From Ulvibacter algarum (GTDB taxonomy: Bacteria > Bacteroidota > Bacteroidia > Flavobacteriales > Flavobacteriaceae): 64,000 bases of DNA. The notes beneath the pieces were generated by a model. That model saw nothing but the letters and a program-made list of their open reading frames with translations. It did no database searches and was not told the DNA's origin. How positions within the stretch are numbered: position 1 is the stretch's first letter; the number at the start of each line of letters is the position of its first letter. Position numbers and translations under genes: made by a program. The DNA lies in assembly GCA_947488905.1 (NCBI GenBank), contig CANLBJ010000004.1, forward strand, positions 62,001 to 126,000, in the 5' to 3' direction. Below are positions 51,982 through 61,130 of the stretch, piece after piece.

Positions 51982-52644
51982 GTGACCAATCTTCACACAT
52001 ATATAGAGCATACGCTTTTAAAGCCAACGGCAACTGTAAAAGATATTATAGAGCTTTGTGATGAAGCTAAAAAATATGATTTTCACGGTGTTTGTGTTAA
52101 TAGTAGCTATGTACATCTAGCCGCAAATGAACTAAAAAATCATCCTTCAAAAGTCATTGCTACCATTGGTTTCCCACTAGGAGCATCTTCTACAAAAGCA
52201 AAAGTTACAGAAGCTAAGAAAGCCGTTAAAGATGGAGCAGATGAAATTGATATGGTGATTAATTTGGGCTTTTTTAAATCACAGAACACAAAATATGTAA
52301 GCAATGAGATAAGGGCTGTAAAAAAAGCAATAGACCGTCGTCAATTAAAAGTTATCATAGAAACGTGTTACCTTAATGAGGCAGAAATAATAATGGCTTG
52401 CGAAATGGTACGTCTTGCGGGAGCAGATTTTGTAAAAACCTCAACAGGTTTTGGAGATAAAGGTGCCCAATTAAAAGATGTAGAATTAATGCGTAAAAAA
52501 GTAGATGGTAAAATAGGCATCAAAGCCTCTGGCGGTATTAAAACAGCAAACCAAGCCATTGCTTTTATTATAGCAGGAGCAACAAGAATAGGAACCTCTA
52601 ATGGGGTAACTATTGTTTATGACCCAAAAAATCACGAAGAATGA
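51982..52644 (+). CDS. deoC: Deoxyribose-phosphate aldolase (GTG start)
   Basis: 220 residues. HTLLKPTAT near the start, DGADEIDMVINLG, Schiff-base Lys in DFVKTSTGFGDKGA and GIKASGGIKT complete the DeoC motifs. It cleaves 2-deoxyribose 5-phosphate to glyceraldehyde 3-phosphate and acetaldehyde. Starts at GTG 51982, 1 bp after the thioredoxin stop, and overlaps deoD by 4 bp (ATGA), so all three are translationally coupled. Confidence 0.95.
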   Translation: MTNLHTYIEHTLLKPTATVKDIIELCDEAKKYDFHGVCVNSSYVHLAANELKNHPSKVIATIGFPLGASSTKAKVTEAKKAVKDGADEIDMVINLGFFKSQNTKYVSNEIRAVKKAIDRRQLKVIIETCYLNEAEIIMACEMVRLAGADFVKTSTGFGDKGAQLKDVELMRKKVDGKIGIKASGGIKTANQAIAFIIAGATRIGTSNGVTIVYDPKNHEE

Positions 52645-53345
52645 GCACACATATTGAAGCCAAAAAAGGCGAAATAGCAGAAAACGTTTTATTACCAGGA
52701 GACCCTATGCGCGCTAAGTGGATTGCAGAGAACTTTCTAGAAAACGCTAAACTATACAATGATGTTAGAGGTATGCTAGGCTACACAGGCACTTATAAAG
52801 GCACTCCAGTTTCTGTGCAAGGCACAGGTATGGGAATCCCCTCTGCGCTTATTTATTGTCATGAGCTAATAACTAATTATGGCGTTAAAAACCTCATTAG
52901 AGTAGGTAGTGCAGGTTCTTACCATAAAGATGTAAAACTGCGAGATGTTGTTATAGCAATGTCTGCCTCTACAACTTCTGGTATTAATAATTCGCGTTTT
53001 ATAAATGCAGATTATTCACCCACAGCAAATTTTAATTTGTTTATGAAAGCCGCAACATACGCTAAAGACAACAACATTTCTATTAAAGCCGGTAATGTGC
53101 TATCTAGTGATGAGTTTTATGAAGACAACACTAACGCCTATAAATTATGGGCAGAATATGGAGTGTTATGTGTTGAGATGGAAGCAGCGGGTTTATATAC
53201 CATAGCAGCAAAACATAATGTAAATGCTCTAGCTATTTTAACAATTTCAGACTCATTAGTTACTAAAGAAGCAACCTCTGCAGAGGATAGAGAAACAAGT
53301 TTTTCTACAATGATAGACATTGCTTTAAACACATTAATAGATTAA
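52641..53345 (+). CDS. deoD: Purine nucleoside phosphorylase, DeoD type
   Basis: 234 residues. LPGDPMRAKWIAENFL (phosphate binding), LIRVGSAGSYHKDVKLRDVVIA (abbreviated), SSDEFYED and GVLCVEMEAAGLY match hexameric DeoD. It phosphorolyses purine (deoxy)nucleosides to base plus (deoxy)ribose 1-phosphate, feeding DeoC after mutase conversion. Its TAA stop shares bases with the stop of the convergent mscS-like gene. Confidence 0.94.
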   Translation: MSTHIEAKKGEIAENVLLPGDPMRAKWIAENFLENAKLYNDVRGMLGYTGTYKGTPVSVQGTGMGIPSALIYCHELITNYGVKNLIRVGSAGSYHKDVKLRDVVIAMSASTTSGINNSRFINADYSPTANFNLFMKAATYAKDNNISIKAGNVLSSDEFYEDNTNAYKLWAEYGVLCVEMEAAGLYTIAAKHNVNALAILTISDSLVTKEATSAEDRETSFSTMIDIALNTLID

Positions 53346-54244
53346 GAGTTAATTTTAATTTCAGGTATTCTTATAACTTCTACCGTTGTTGAAGCTAACT
53401 CTACAAGCCCATCTGTTTTATTTATTTTATCATGTATCGCATTATGCAAAAGACTTTTTATCATTCTTCTTTTCTTATAATCTACAATGTATCTCAAATT
53501 AAATTTAACCCAATTGTCTGTAAGAGTTATTGCTAGTGTAGGATCAACTACTGCATCTTCAATATAAAATTTATTTACAATTTCTCCCCATTTTTCTTTT
53601 GAAGCTGCGGTGTATTCACTTAATATTTCAGAAGCTACAGAGATCATTATTTGTTTTGTTATTTCTAGATCAGACTTATAGCGTATCATTATATCAAGCT
53701 CGTCCCAGATAAACGGAAAGTCTTTTGAGTAATTATATACAGGGCCTTTAAAGACAAAAGCATTGCTCAACTTTACAATGCGGCCACTATAATTATCACT
53801 TGTAACCCATTGTCCTATCTCCATCATTGTTGTGTAAATACTATCAATATCAATGACATCTCCTTTAATACCGTTAATTTCTATACGGTCTCCAGGAGCA
53901 TAAACTCTCACTAAAAAAATATAAATAGACCCAGCAAGACTTAAAAAAAGCTCTTGGAGCGTGATAGCTATTCCTGCAGAAAATAAACCCAAAGCTAAGG
54001 TAAAATCTTTAATGCTTCCTGTAAAATAAGAGATGGTTAAAATGATGATAAATAAATAGCCAAAAATCTCTACTGCCTTTTGTGCCTTGTAGCGAGATGT
54101 GGCAACGGGTAATCTCTTTTTTAAAAAACTACGTAAAAATTGAATCACCAAAATAATAAATGCTAACCACACTAAATATTTAATAATACTTGTTGCAGTA
54201 GGGTGTTCACTAAACCAGTTTGAGATATATTTTAAAGATTCCAT
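53342..54244 (-). CDS. Small-conductance mechanosensitive channel (MscS family)
   Basis: 300 residues. Three N-terminal helices, then GIAITLQELFLSLAGSIYIFLVRVYAPGDRIEI (abbreviated), the TM3-type segment with pore-lining Gly/Ala pattern, and the MscS beta-domain IKGDVIDIDSIYTTMMEIG. It would release solutes under hypo-osmotic stress. Its stop overlaps deoD by 4 bp. Its promoter has an FNR-like box (54351-54362). Confidence 0.85.
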   Translation of the reverse strand: MESLKYISNWFSEHPTATSIIKYLVWLAFIILVIQFLRSFLKKRLPVATSRYKAQKAVEIFGYLFIIILTISYFTGSIKDFTLALGLFSAGIAITLQELFLSLAGSIYIFLVRVYAPGDRIEINGIKGDVIDIDSIYTTMMEIGQWVTSDNYSGRIVKLSNAFVFKGPVYNYSKDFPFIWDELDIMIRYKSDLEITKQIMISVASEILSEYTAASKEKWGEIVNKFYIEDAVVDPTLAITLTDNWVKFNLRYIVDYKKRRMIKSLLHNAIHDKINKTDGLVELASTTVEVIRIPEIKINS

Positions 54245-54319
54245 ATTAAAAAGCTTGCTTCGTTTTAAGGTTTAAAAAAGGTGCGATTAATAAAACATAA
54301 ATAACTTGCATTTATAAAG

Positions 54320-54362
54320 CTAAAATAGTTGCTGTTATACTTTGTATTTATGACAATTATCA
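54320..54362 (-). promoter_or_regulatory. FNR-like box and -7 element of the mscS-like gene
   Basis: TGACAATTATCA (54351-54362) is centred 33 bp from minus-strand TATTTTAG (54320-54327), which has one mismatch. Confidence 0.75.
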
Positions 54363-54422
54363 TAACAATTACACACATTTATAACGCTTAGCAAGTTGAT
54401 AAATAAACACTTATTTATTTTC

Positions 54423-54434
54423 TTCTGAAATTTT
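54423..54434 (+). repeat. TTCKGAAATTTT recurring motif
   Basis: TTCTGAAATTTT lies in the divergent spacer (54245-54522) between the two FNR-like boxes. Confidence 0.45.
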
Positions 54435-54464
54435 AAGACTTTAAACAATAGGGCTTTCATTTTA

Positions 54465-54507
54465 TGATATTGGTCATTCTATAACTTATTAAATAATCTC
54501 ACTTTTG
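54465..54507 (+). promoter_or_regulatory. FNR-like box and -7 element of the ABC-exporter operon
   Basis: TGATATTGGTCA (54465-54476) is centred 33 bp upstream of CACTTTTG (54500-54507, one mismatch). The TTG at 54505 is part of the -7 element, so the true start is ATG 54523. Confidence 0.75.
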
Positions 54508-54522
54508 AATAAAATTATAAGA

Positions 54523-55611
54523 ATGGAAAAGTTTTTTTTAGGTCTTCTTCTAATTAGTATTTCGGTTTCCTGCAAAAAGGAGACTAATACAATAATGCCT
54601 ACTGTTGATAAAATTAGCCAGTCTGTTTACGTTTCAGTTACGGTACAACCAGATAGTTTATATGAAGTTTTTGCGAGTGTAAATGGTATTTTAGATAGTA
54701 ATTTAATTTCTGAAGGAGAAGAGGTTAAAAAAGGGGATCCTTTATTTCAAATTATTAATAGCAATACTAAACTCACCACAGAAAACGCAAAACTCGCCTA
54801 CAATCTTGCTCAAAAAAATTACAGTGGTAGCACGGCCTTATTAGTATCAATAGAAGACGAAATAAAAGCTGCAAAACTTAATTTATACAATGACAGTATT
54901 AATTATTTTAGACAGAAAAACTTATGGGAGCAACAGATAGGCTCTAAAGCACAATTTGATGCTAAAGAGTTAGCATTTAACTTAAGCCGTAATAATGTTG
55001 CTAGCATAAAAACAAGATACAACCGTACAAAAACCGAATTACAAACACAGCTTAATCAAGCTTCAAATACGTATAAAAACTCGGTAATAACTACAGAAGA
55101 TTACACTGTTTGTAGTAAGATGAATGGTAAGGTATATGCACTCTATAAAAACCCAGGCGAAATTGTAAACACACAACAACCCTTAGGAATCATAGGCAGT
55201 AAGGATAATTTCTTGTTAGAATTATTAGTAGATGAAGTAGATATTGTAACTATCTCAAAACAACAAAAAGTAGTAGTTGCTTTAGATGCTTATCCAGATC
55301 AAATATTTTTGGCTCATATCATAAAAATTTACCCAAATAAAGATGAACGTAACCAAACGTTTAAAGTTGAAGCCACCTTTGACGATGCTCCTAAAAAATT
55401 ATACCCAGGGCTTTCTGGCGAAGCAAATATCATTATAGCAGTAAAAGATGATGCATTAATAATACCGCGTGAATACCTTATTAATAATGAAAGCGTAAAA
55501 ACAGAATCTGGTTTAATAACAGTAACTACAGGATTATCAACAGATGATAAAATTGAAATTCTCTCAGGTATCACAAGCGAAACAAAACTTTTAAAACCTG
55601 ATGCAGAATGA
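54523..55611 (+). CDS. HlyD/MacA-like periplasmic adaptor lipoprotein
   Basis: 362 residues from ATG 54523; the TTG at 54505 lies in the -7 element. Lipoprotein signal (LLLISISVSC). A barrel-sandwich half (SVNGILDSNLISEGEEVKKGDPLFQI, abbreviated) and helical hairpin (about 75-190) precede a second half (SKMNGKVYALYKNPGEIVNTQQPLGIIG, abbreviated) and a beta-barrel domain (YPGLSGEANIII). It forms the adaptor of a tripartite exporter with the two ABC genes downstream. It overlaps the permease gene by 4 bp. Confidence 0.87.
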   Translation: MEKFFLGLLLISISVSCKKETNTIMPTVDKISQSVYVSVTVQPDSLYEVFASVNGILDSNLISEGEEVKKGDPLFQIINSNTKLTTENAKLAYNLAQKNYSGSTALLVSIEDEIKAAKLNLYNDSINYFRQKNLWEQQIGSKAQFDAKELAFNLSRNNVASIKTRYNRTKTELQTQLNQASNTYKNSVITTEDYTVCSKMNGKVYALYKNPGEIVNTQQPLGIIGSKDNFLLELLVDEVDIVTISKQQKVVVALDAYPDQIFLAHIIKIYPNKDERNQTFKVEATFDDAPKKLYPGLSGEANIIIAVKDDALIIPREYLINNESVKTESGLITVTTGLSTDDKIEILSGITSETKLLKPDAE

Positions 55612-56867
55612 ATAGCGCATTACTTTTAGGAATTGCAAAAAAGCATTTGATGACTAAGGTCAAGCAAACGCTTATAGCAGCGTTAGGAGTAACATTTGGT
55701 ATTGGGTCTTATATAACTTTAGTTAGTTTTATGACTGGTCTAAATGAAATGTTAGACAATTTAATATTAAACCAAACCCCTCATATTCATATCTATAATG
55801 AAATAGAGCCTTCTAAAAAACAACCTATTGCCAGTTATTCAGATTTTGAAGCTGCATTAAATGTTGTTCACTCTGTAAAGCCAAAATTTAGTCAAACAAA
55901 AATACACAATGCATTACCTTTATTAGAAAAATTAAACGAAGACAAAAGGGTAAGAGGCGCATTGCCTCAATTAAATACACAGCTTTTTTACATTTCTGGA
56001 CCCATAGAATTAAGTGGTAATTTAAAGGGTATAGATATTATGAATGAAGTGTCCCTTTTTAATTTTGGTGACTACATTATTGGCGGTAGTGCTAAAGATT
56101 TAGAAAACAATAGTTCCGGAATTTTTCTAGGCTCAGGAGTCGCAGAAAAAATGTCTTTAAAAATAGGAGACCGTGTACAAGTAAGTACAGTTAAAGGCGG
56201 TATTTTCCCTCTAAAAGTGGTGGGTATCTACCAGAGCGGAGTTGCAGATCTTGATGATATACAGAGCTATGCAAATATTACTACGGTACAACGTATACTA
56301 GGAGTGCCTAACAACTACATTACAGACATTAATGTAAAACTACATAACATTGAAGAAGCTCCTGGTATGGCAAAATCTGTTGCTTCTCAAAACAAATTAA
56401 AAGCTGTAGATATTGCCACTGCAAATGCACAGTTTGAAACAGGTACTGCTATTAGAAACTTAATTACATACGCGGTATCTGTTACATTATTAATTGTTGC
56501 AGGATTTGGGATTTACAATATATTGAATATGCTTATTTATGAAAAAATGAATGACATTGCAATTTTAAAAGCCACAGGTTTTTCAGGAAAAGATGTTCAA
56601 TTTATTTTTTTAAGTCAAGCTATGATAATAGGTATTGCTGGAGGGCTTTTAGGGTTATTAATAGGGTTTTTACTCTCTACTATTATTGATGGAATTCCTT
56701 TTGAGACTGATGCTTTGCCTACCATAACAACATACCCTGTTCATTTTGATATTTGGTATTATATCATTGGTTTTTCATTTGCATTAGTGTCTACATTTTT
56801 TGCAGGATACCTTCCGTCATTAAAAGCAAGAAAAATAGATCCTGTAGAGATAATTAGAGGTCAATAA
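55608..56867 (+). CDS. ABC-exporter permease, MacB/LolCE-like (FtsX family)
   Basis: 419 residues. One N-terminal helix (TLIAALGVTFGIGSYITLVSF), a large periplasmic MacB-PCD domain (about 45-260) and three C-terminal helices with the FtsX motif YNILNMLIYEKMNDIAILKATGFSGKDV (abbreviated), ending LKARKIDPVEIIRG. It pairs with the adjacent ATPase and the adaptor. Substrate unknown; LolCDE-type lipoprotein release is an alternative. Overlaps the adaptor gene by 4 bp. Confidence 0.9.
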   Translation: MNSALLLGIAKKHLMTKVKQTLIAALGVTFGIGSYITLVSFMTGLNEMLDNLILNQTPHIHIYNEIEPSKKQPIASYSDFEAALNVVHSVKPKFSQTKIHNALPLLEKLNEDKRVRGALPQLNTQLFYISGPIELSGNLKGIDIMNEVSLFNFGDYIIGGSAKDLENNSSGIFLGSGVAEKMSLKIGDRVQVSTVKGGIFPLKVVGIYQSGVADLDDIQSYANITTVQRILGVPNNYITDINVKLHNIEEAPGMAKSVASQNKLKAVDIATANAQFETGTAIRNLITYAVSVTLLIVAGFGIYNILNMLIYEKMNDIAILKATGFSGKDVQFIFLSQAMIIGIAGGLLGLLIGFLLSTIIDGIPFETDALPTITTYPVHFDIWYYIIGFSFALVSTFFAGYLPSLKARKIDPVEIIRGQ

Positions 56868-56874
56868 ATACAAA

Positions 56875-57543
56875 ATGGTTTTACAAGCAAATAACATAAA
56901 TAAGCATTTTAGAAAACCTGTAGATTTTCACGTTTTAAAAGATATTAATCTATCTATTAATAATGGCGAATTTGTCTCTATAATGGGGAAATCTGGCTGC
57001 GGAAAATCAACTCTGTTATATATTCTCTCTACAATGGATACAGATTATGAAGGAGAGCTTATGATTCAAGGCGAGAAAATTTCAGGAAGAACAAGAGATG
57101 AGCTATCTTATATAAGAAACAAACATATAGGTTTTGTATTCCAGTTTCATTACTTACTATCAGAATTTACTGTGTTAGAAAATGTAATGCTTCCCGCAAA
57201 AAAATTAGGCGAAAAGTCTCTAAAAGAGATAGAAGCAGATGCCATGGAAAAACTTCGTATTTTAGATATTGAGAGCATCGCTCACAATAAAGCCTCTAGA
57301 ATATCTGGAGGCCAAAAACAGCGAGTAGCTATTGCGAGAGCTTTAATAAATAATCCTGCTATTATTATGGGCGATGAACCTACAGGAAATTTAGATAGTC
57401 ATAATGCGCAAAACGTTTTTTCTATTTTTAAAAAGCTAAGTGTAGAACAAGGATTATCTCTCTTAATTGTAACTCATGATTTAGATTTCGCAAAAAAAAC
57501 AGATCGTATTATAGAAATGCTAGACGGTCGTATCATTAGTTAA
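56875..57543 (+). CDS. ABC-transporter ATPase, MacB/LolD type
   Basis: 222 residues with Walker A GKSGCGKST near residue 38, Q-loop VFQFHYLLSEFTVLENV, signature RISGGQKQRVAIARAL, Walker B IIMGDEPTGNLD and switch His VTHDLDF. It powers the FtsX-type permease encoded 7 bp upstream. Last gene of the FNR-box operon. Confidence 0.93.
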   Translation: MVLQANNINKHFRKPVDFHVLKDINLSINNGEFVSIMGKSGCGKSTLLYILSTMDTDYEGELMIQGEKISGRTRDELSYIRNKHIGFVFQFHYLLSEFTVLENVMLPAKKLGEKSLKEIEADAMEKLRILDIESIAHNKASRISGGQKQRVAIARALINNPAIIMGDEPTGNLDSHNAQNVFSIFKKLSVEQGLSLLIVTHDLDFAKKTDRIIEMLDGRIIS

Positions 57544-57555
57544 AATAATCTAAAT

Positions 57556-57590
57556 AATACAATAGTAATATACTATTACTTAGTTGTATT
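57556..57590. terminator. A+T-rich bidirectional hairpin between convergent genes
   Basis: AATACAA/TTGTATT arms with an inner TAGTAATA/TATTACT pairing. It overlaps the DUF2892 stop codon. Weak stem, so moderate confidence. Confidence 0.45.
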
Positions 57591-57797
57591 TACAGAACAA
57601 CTAGCACCACTCCCCTTTTTAACTCCTAGCTTCATTAGTATAGTCTCTAATAAACACCATTTTGTGAAGGCAGACTGGATTAAATTAACGCCTATAAATA
57701 CTGTAAACCACATCCAGTTAGGGCTCACATAAACACTTAAGACAACGCTTAATAATACCATCACTCCTACTATTACTCTAAAATATGTATTCAACAT
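57576..57797 (-). CDS. DUF2892-type small membrane protein
   Basis: 73 residues from ATG 57797. The start at 57839 would overlap the upstream RND gene and prefix a Lys/Arg-rich stretch. YFRVIVGVMVLLSVVLSVYV and WFTVFIGVNLIQSAFTKWCLLETIL (abbreviated) match DUF2892, with the conserved GxNLxQSxFTxxC segment including the Cys. Last gene of the efflux operon. Function unknown; often beside rhodaneses or RND pumps. Confidence 0.75.
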   Translation of the reverse strand: MLNTYFRVIVGVMVLLSVVLSVYVSPNWMWFTVFIGVNLIQSAFTKWCLLETILMKLGVKKGSGASCSVNTTK

Positions 57798-57816
57798 AAC
57801 CTTCTTTTTTAAATTT

Positions 57817-60800
57817 TTATTTAATATTCTTCTTCTCAATCATATAGTAAACTAATGGCACTACTAATAATGTTAGTACAGTAGACACAATAGTCCCTCC
57901 CATTAATGAGATCGCTAATCCTTGAAAAATAGGATCAAACAATATTACAAATGCTCCAATCACTACCGTACCCGCAGTTAATAAAATAGGCGTAGTTCTT
58001 ACCGCTCCCGCCTCAATGGCAGCTTGTTTTAATGGTATTCCTTCTGCGACTCTTAAGTTGATAAAGTCAATTAGTAACACAGAATTTCGCACCATTATTC
58101 CCGCTAGAGCAATCATCCCAATAAAAGAAGTGGCCGTAAAAAAGGCTCCCATAATCCAGTGCCCTATAATGATACCAATTAATGACAATGGTATGGCAAC
58201 CATCATAACAATAGGTGCTTTAAAATTCTGGAACCAACCCACAATTAATATGTAGATTAATATAATTGCTCCTAAAAACGCAATCCCTAAATCTCTAAAA
58301 ACCTCTAAGGTAATTTGCCATTCTCCATCCCATTTTACCGTGTAGTCATCTTCATAATCTGGTTGCCCTAGGTACATCTCATTAATCTTATAACCTGCTG
58401 GCAATGGTATTTCTTTTAGTTTTTCTTCCATACCCAGAATAGCGTATGCAGGACTTTCTAGTTTTCCTGCCATATCTGCCATGACATACACTACGCGCTT
58501 TTGGTTTTTTCTATATATGCTCTTTGCACTTGTCGTTTCTGAAATAGTCACCAAGTCTGCGATAGGAATCATATTTCCTTGTGTAGATTTTACTTTAAGC
58601 TGTGAAATATCTGAAATAGTAGACTTTTCTTTTTCATCTAAAGCTAAAACAAGTCCTATCTGGTTAGAAGCATCTTCATTATACATGTTTGTCAAAGGTC
58701 TATTAGACAATGCCATATTCATGGTGTAAGCTATCTGCTGCGGCGCAACGCCATATAACATTGCCTTCTCTTTGTTGATGTCAAATTGATATTCTGTTTG
58801 ATCATCTTCTACCATCCAGTCTATATCAACTACATCATCTGTATTTTTAAGTATAGTCTGTATACTGTTTGCAATTTTTATTTGCTCTTTATAATCTGGA
58901 CCATACACCTCAGCAACTATAGTAGAAAGCACTGGAGGTCCTGGCGGCACTTCTACCAGTTTTACATTTGCACCATACTTAGCAGCAATTTTCTGAATCT
59001 CTGGTCGCATTAATTTTGCGATACCATGACTCTGTATAGAACGTTCTCCTTTATCTATTAAGTTTACTTGTATATCTGCCATATTACTACCACCACGAAG
59101 ATCATAATGACGTACCAGACCGTTAAAAGTTATAGGAGCAGAAGTACCTATGTAATTTTGATAATTAACCACCTCTGGTCTAGTAGACAAGTATTGAGCA
59201 ATCTCTTGAGTTACAACAGCAGTTCGCTCTAGTGTTGTACCCTCTGGCATATCTATTACCACCTGAAATTCATTTTTATTATCAAATGGAAGCATTTTTA
59301 CAACCACAGAGTTTGTAAAAAACAACACCATTGTACCTAGTAGCACAAAAAAAGTACCTCCTAAAAACAACCATCTTTTTGCTTTGCTCTCCATTAATGG
59401 GCGTTCAAACTTGTTGTAAACACGATAAATCAATGTTTCTTCTAAAGGCTTCTCTACTTTGACAGCCTTCCCTTTTTTCTCTTTTTCTCTTAAAAATATA
59501 TACCCTAGATAAGGTGTAATTGTCAATGCTACAAACAGTGATAAAATCATTGCAATAGAAGCCCCTATTGGCATTGGCGCCATATAAGGCCCCATTAAAC
59601 CTGAAACAAATGCCATAGGTAACACAGATGCAATCACAGTAAATGTGGCTAGTATCGTTGGGTTACCTACTTCATTAATCGCATATAAAGCCGCATCTTT
59701 AAACGGCAAGCGTTTCATCTTAAAATGCCGGTGCATATTCTCGGCTATAATAATAGAGTCATCAACCACAATACCCGTCACAAATACTAAAGCAAATAGC
59801 GTAATACGGTTAAGCGTATAATCCATCATATAATAACTTAACAAGGTAAGTGCAAACGTAATAGGCACAGATAGAAAAACTACCAGACCGCCACGCCAGC
59901 CCATAGCTAGCATTACAACAAGCGTTACCGCAAAGATAGACCCTATTAAATGCCATAAAAGCTCAGACACCTTATGTGAAGCCGTCTCACCATAATTACG
60001 AGTTATCTCTACATTAACATCATCAGGTATTAATGTTTTACGCAAATGCTCCACTTTTGCAATAATCACTTCTGCAATTTTCATCGCATCTGCACCCTTT
60101 CTTTTTGCTACGGAAATAGTCACCGCAGGATACTCAGACTTAAAAGTGGAAGCTTTGTCACTGCCTTTACCAAAACCTAAACTCACATAATTTTGTGGTA
60201 TTTCTGGCCCGTCAATAATTGTCGCAACTTGTTTTAAATAGATAGGCTGGTTTTGTTGTACACCCACCACCAAGTTTTCTACATCTGTAGCAGAAGTCAA
60301 AAACGTACCTGTATTTACTAGAAACTCGGTATCATTTTTATCAAAGCTTCCAGCACTTAACTGCGTGTTGTTTGCTTTGATCATTTCAGAAACTGATAAA
60401 AAGTCTAAGCCGCTTGACGCTAGCTTGTCTTTGTCTAAAACAACTCTTAATTGACGGTCACGCCCTCCTATTTTATGCGTGATAGCAACGTCATTTACTT
60501 TTTTTATTTCGGCCTCTAGCTCTTGCGCCATTTGGCTTAACTGGTAATCATCATAATTCTCACTCCACAACGTAACCCCTAACATAGGAACATCATCTAT
60601 CGCACGTGTTTTTACTAACGGAAACGTCACACCCTCGGGCATTTGGTCCATATGTTTATTAATCTCGTTATATAATTTAACAAACGAGCGCTCAATATCT
60701 TCGCCCACATAAAACTGAACGATGACCATCCCTTGCTCTTTCATAGATGTAGAATACACATATTCTACCCCTTTAATGTTTGAAATTAATTGCTCTAAAG

Positions 60801-61011
60801 GTTTTATAACTCTAGACTCCACCTCTGTTGGGCTTGCTCCAGGGTAGCCTATAAATATATCTGCCATAGGCACATCTATTTGCGGCTCCTCTTCACGAGG
60901 TATTAAAAACGAACTATACACCCCAACAACCATAAACACAATCATTAACAAGACTGTTAACTTAGATTGCATAAAGACTTTGGCAATTTTTCCTGCGATT
61001 CCTTCTTTCAT
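57817..61011 (-). CDS. RND-family efflux transporter permease (AcrB/CzcA-like)
   Basis: 1064 residues. One N-terminal helix (LLMIVFMVVGVYSSFLI), a duplicated large periplasmic loop (porter domain), TM4 with GIVVDDSIIIAENMHRH containing the proton-relay Asp pair, and the second half LAGIMVRNSVLLIDFIN in TM10 region. Length and motifs are typical. With the adaptor and TolC-like genes upstream it forms a tripartite pump. Hydrophobic drug versus metal substrate cannot be separated; the CzcA metal motif was not recognised. Confidence 0.93.
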   Translation of the reverse strand: MKEGIAGKIAKVFMQSKLTVLLMIVFMVVGVYSSFLIPREEEPQIDVPMADIFIGYPGASPTEVESRVIKPLEQLISNIKGVEYVYSTSMKEQGMVIVQFYVGEDIERSFVKLYNEINKHMDQMPEGVTFPLVKTRAIDDVPMLGVTLWSENYDDYQLSQMAQELEAEIKKVNDVAITHKIGGRDRQLRVVLDKDKLASSGLDFLSVSEMIKANNTQLSAGSFDKNDTEFLVNTGTFLTSATDVENLVVGVQQNQPIYLKQVATIIDGPEIPQNYVSLGFGKGSDKASTFKSEYPAVTISVAKRKGADAMKIAEVIIAKVEHLRKTLIPDDVNVEITRNYGETASHKVSELLWHLIGSIFAVTLVVMLAMGWRGGLVVFLSVPITFALTLLSYYMMDYTLNRITLFALVFVTGIVVDDSIIIAENMHRHFKMKRLPFKDAALYAINEVGNPTILATFTVIASVLPMAFVSGLMGPYMAPMPIGASIAMILSLFVALTITPYLGYIFLREKEKKGKAVKVEKPLEETLIYRVYNKFERPLMESKAKRWLFLGGTFFVLLGTMVLFFTNSVVVKMLPFDNKNEFQVVIDMPEGTTLERTAVVTQEIAQYLSTRPEVVNYQNYIGTSAPITFNGLVRHYDLRGGSNMADIQVNLIDKGERSIQSHGIAKLMRPEIQKIAAKYGANVKLVEVPPGPPVLSTIVAEVYGPDYKEQIKIANSIQTILKNTDDVVDIDWMVEDDQTEYQFDINKEKAMLYGVAPQQIAYTMNMALSNRPLTNMYNEDASNQIGLVLALDEKEKSTISDISQLKVKSTQGNMIPIADLVTISETTSAKSIYRKNQKRVVYVMADMAGKLESPAYAILGMEEKLKEIPLPAGYKINEMYLGQPDYEDDYTVKWDGEWQITLEVFRDLGIAFLGAIILIYILIVGWFQNFKAPIVMMVAIPLSLIGIIIGHWIMGAFFTATSFIGMIALAGIMVRNSVLLIDFINLRVAEGIPLKQAAIEAGAVRTTPILLTAGTVVIGAFVILFDPIFQGLAISLMGGTIVSTVLTLLVVPLVYYMIEKKNIK

Positions 61012-61130
61012 TATTTATATTTTTTAGCTCCATTTAAGGAGATACTCTTTTTACTTTTATGGGCGTTGTAACAGGCTAGTTGTCACACTCTTTTTAACTG
61101 CTGCAACTTACTATTGCAAGCTAAGAACTA

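Noticed and set aside
54505-54522. TTG start for the ABC adaptor
   Set aside because: It forms part of the -7 element; the ATG at 54523 begins the lipoprotein signal.
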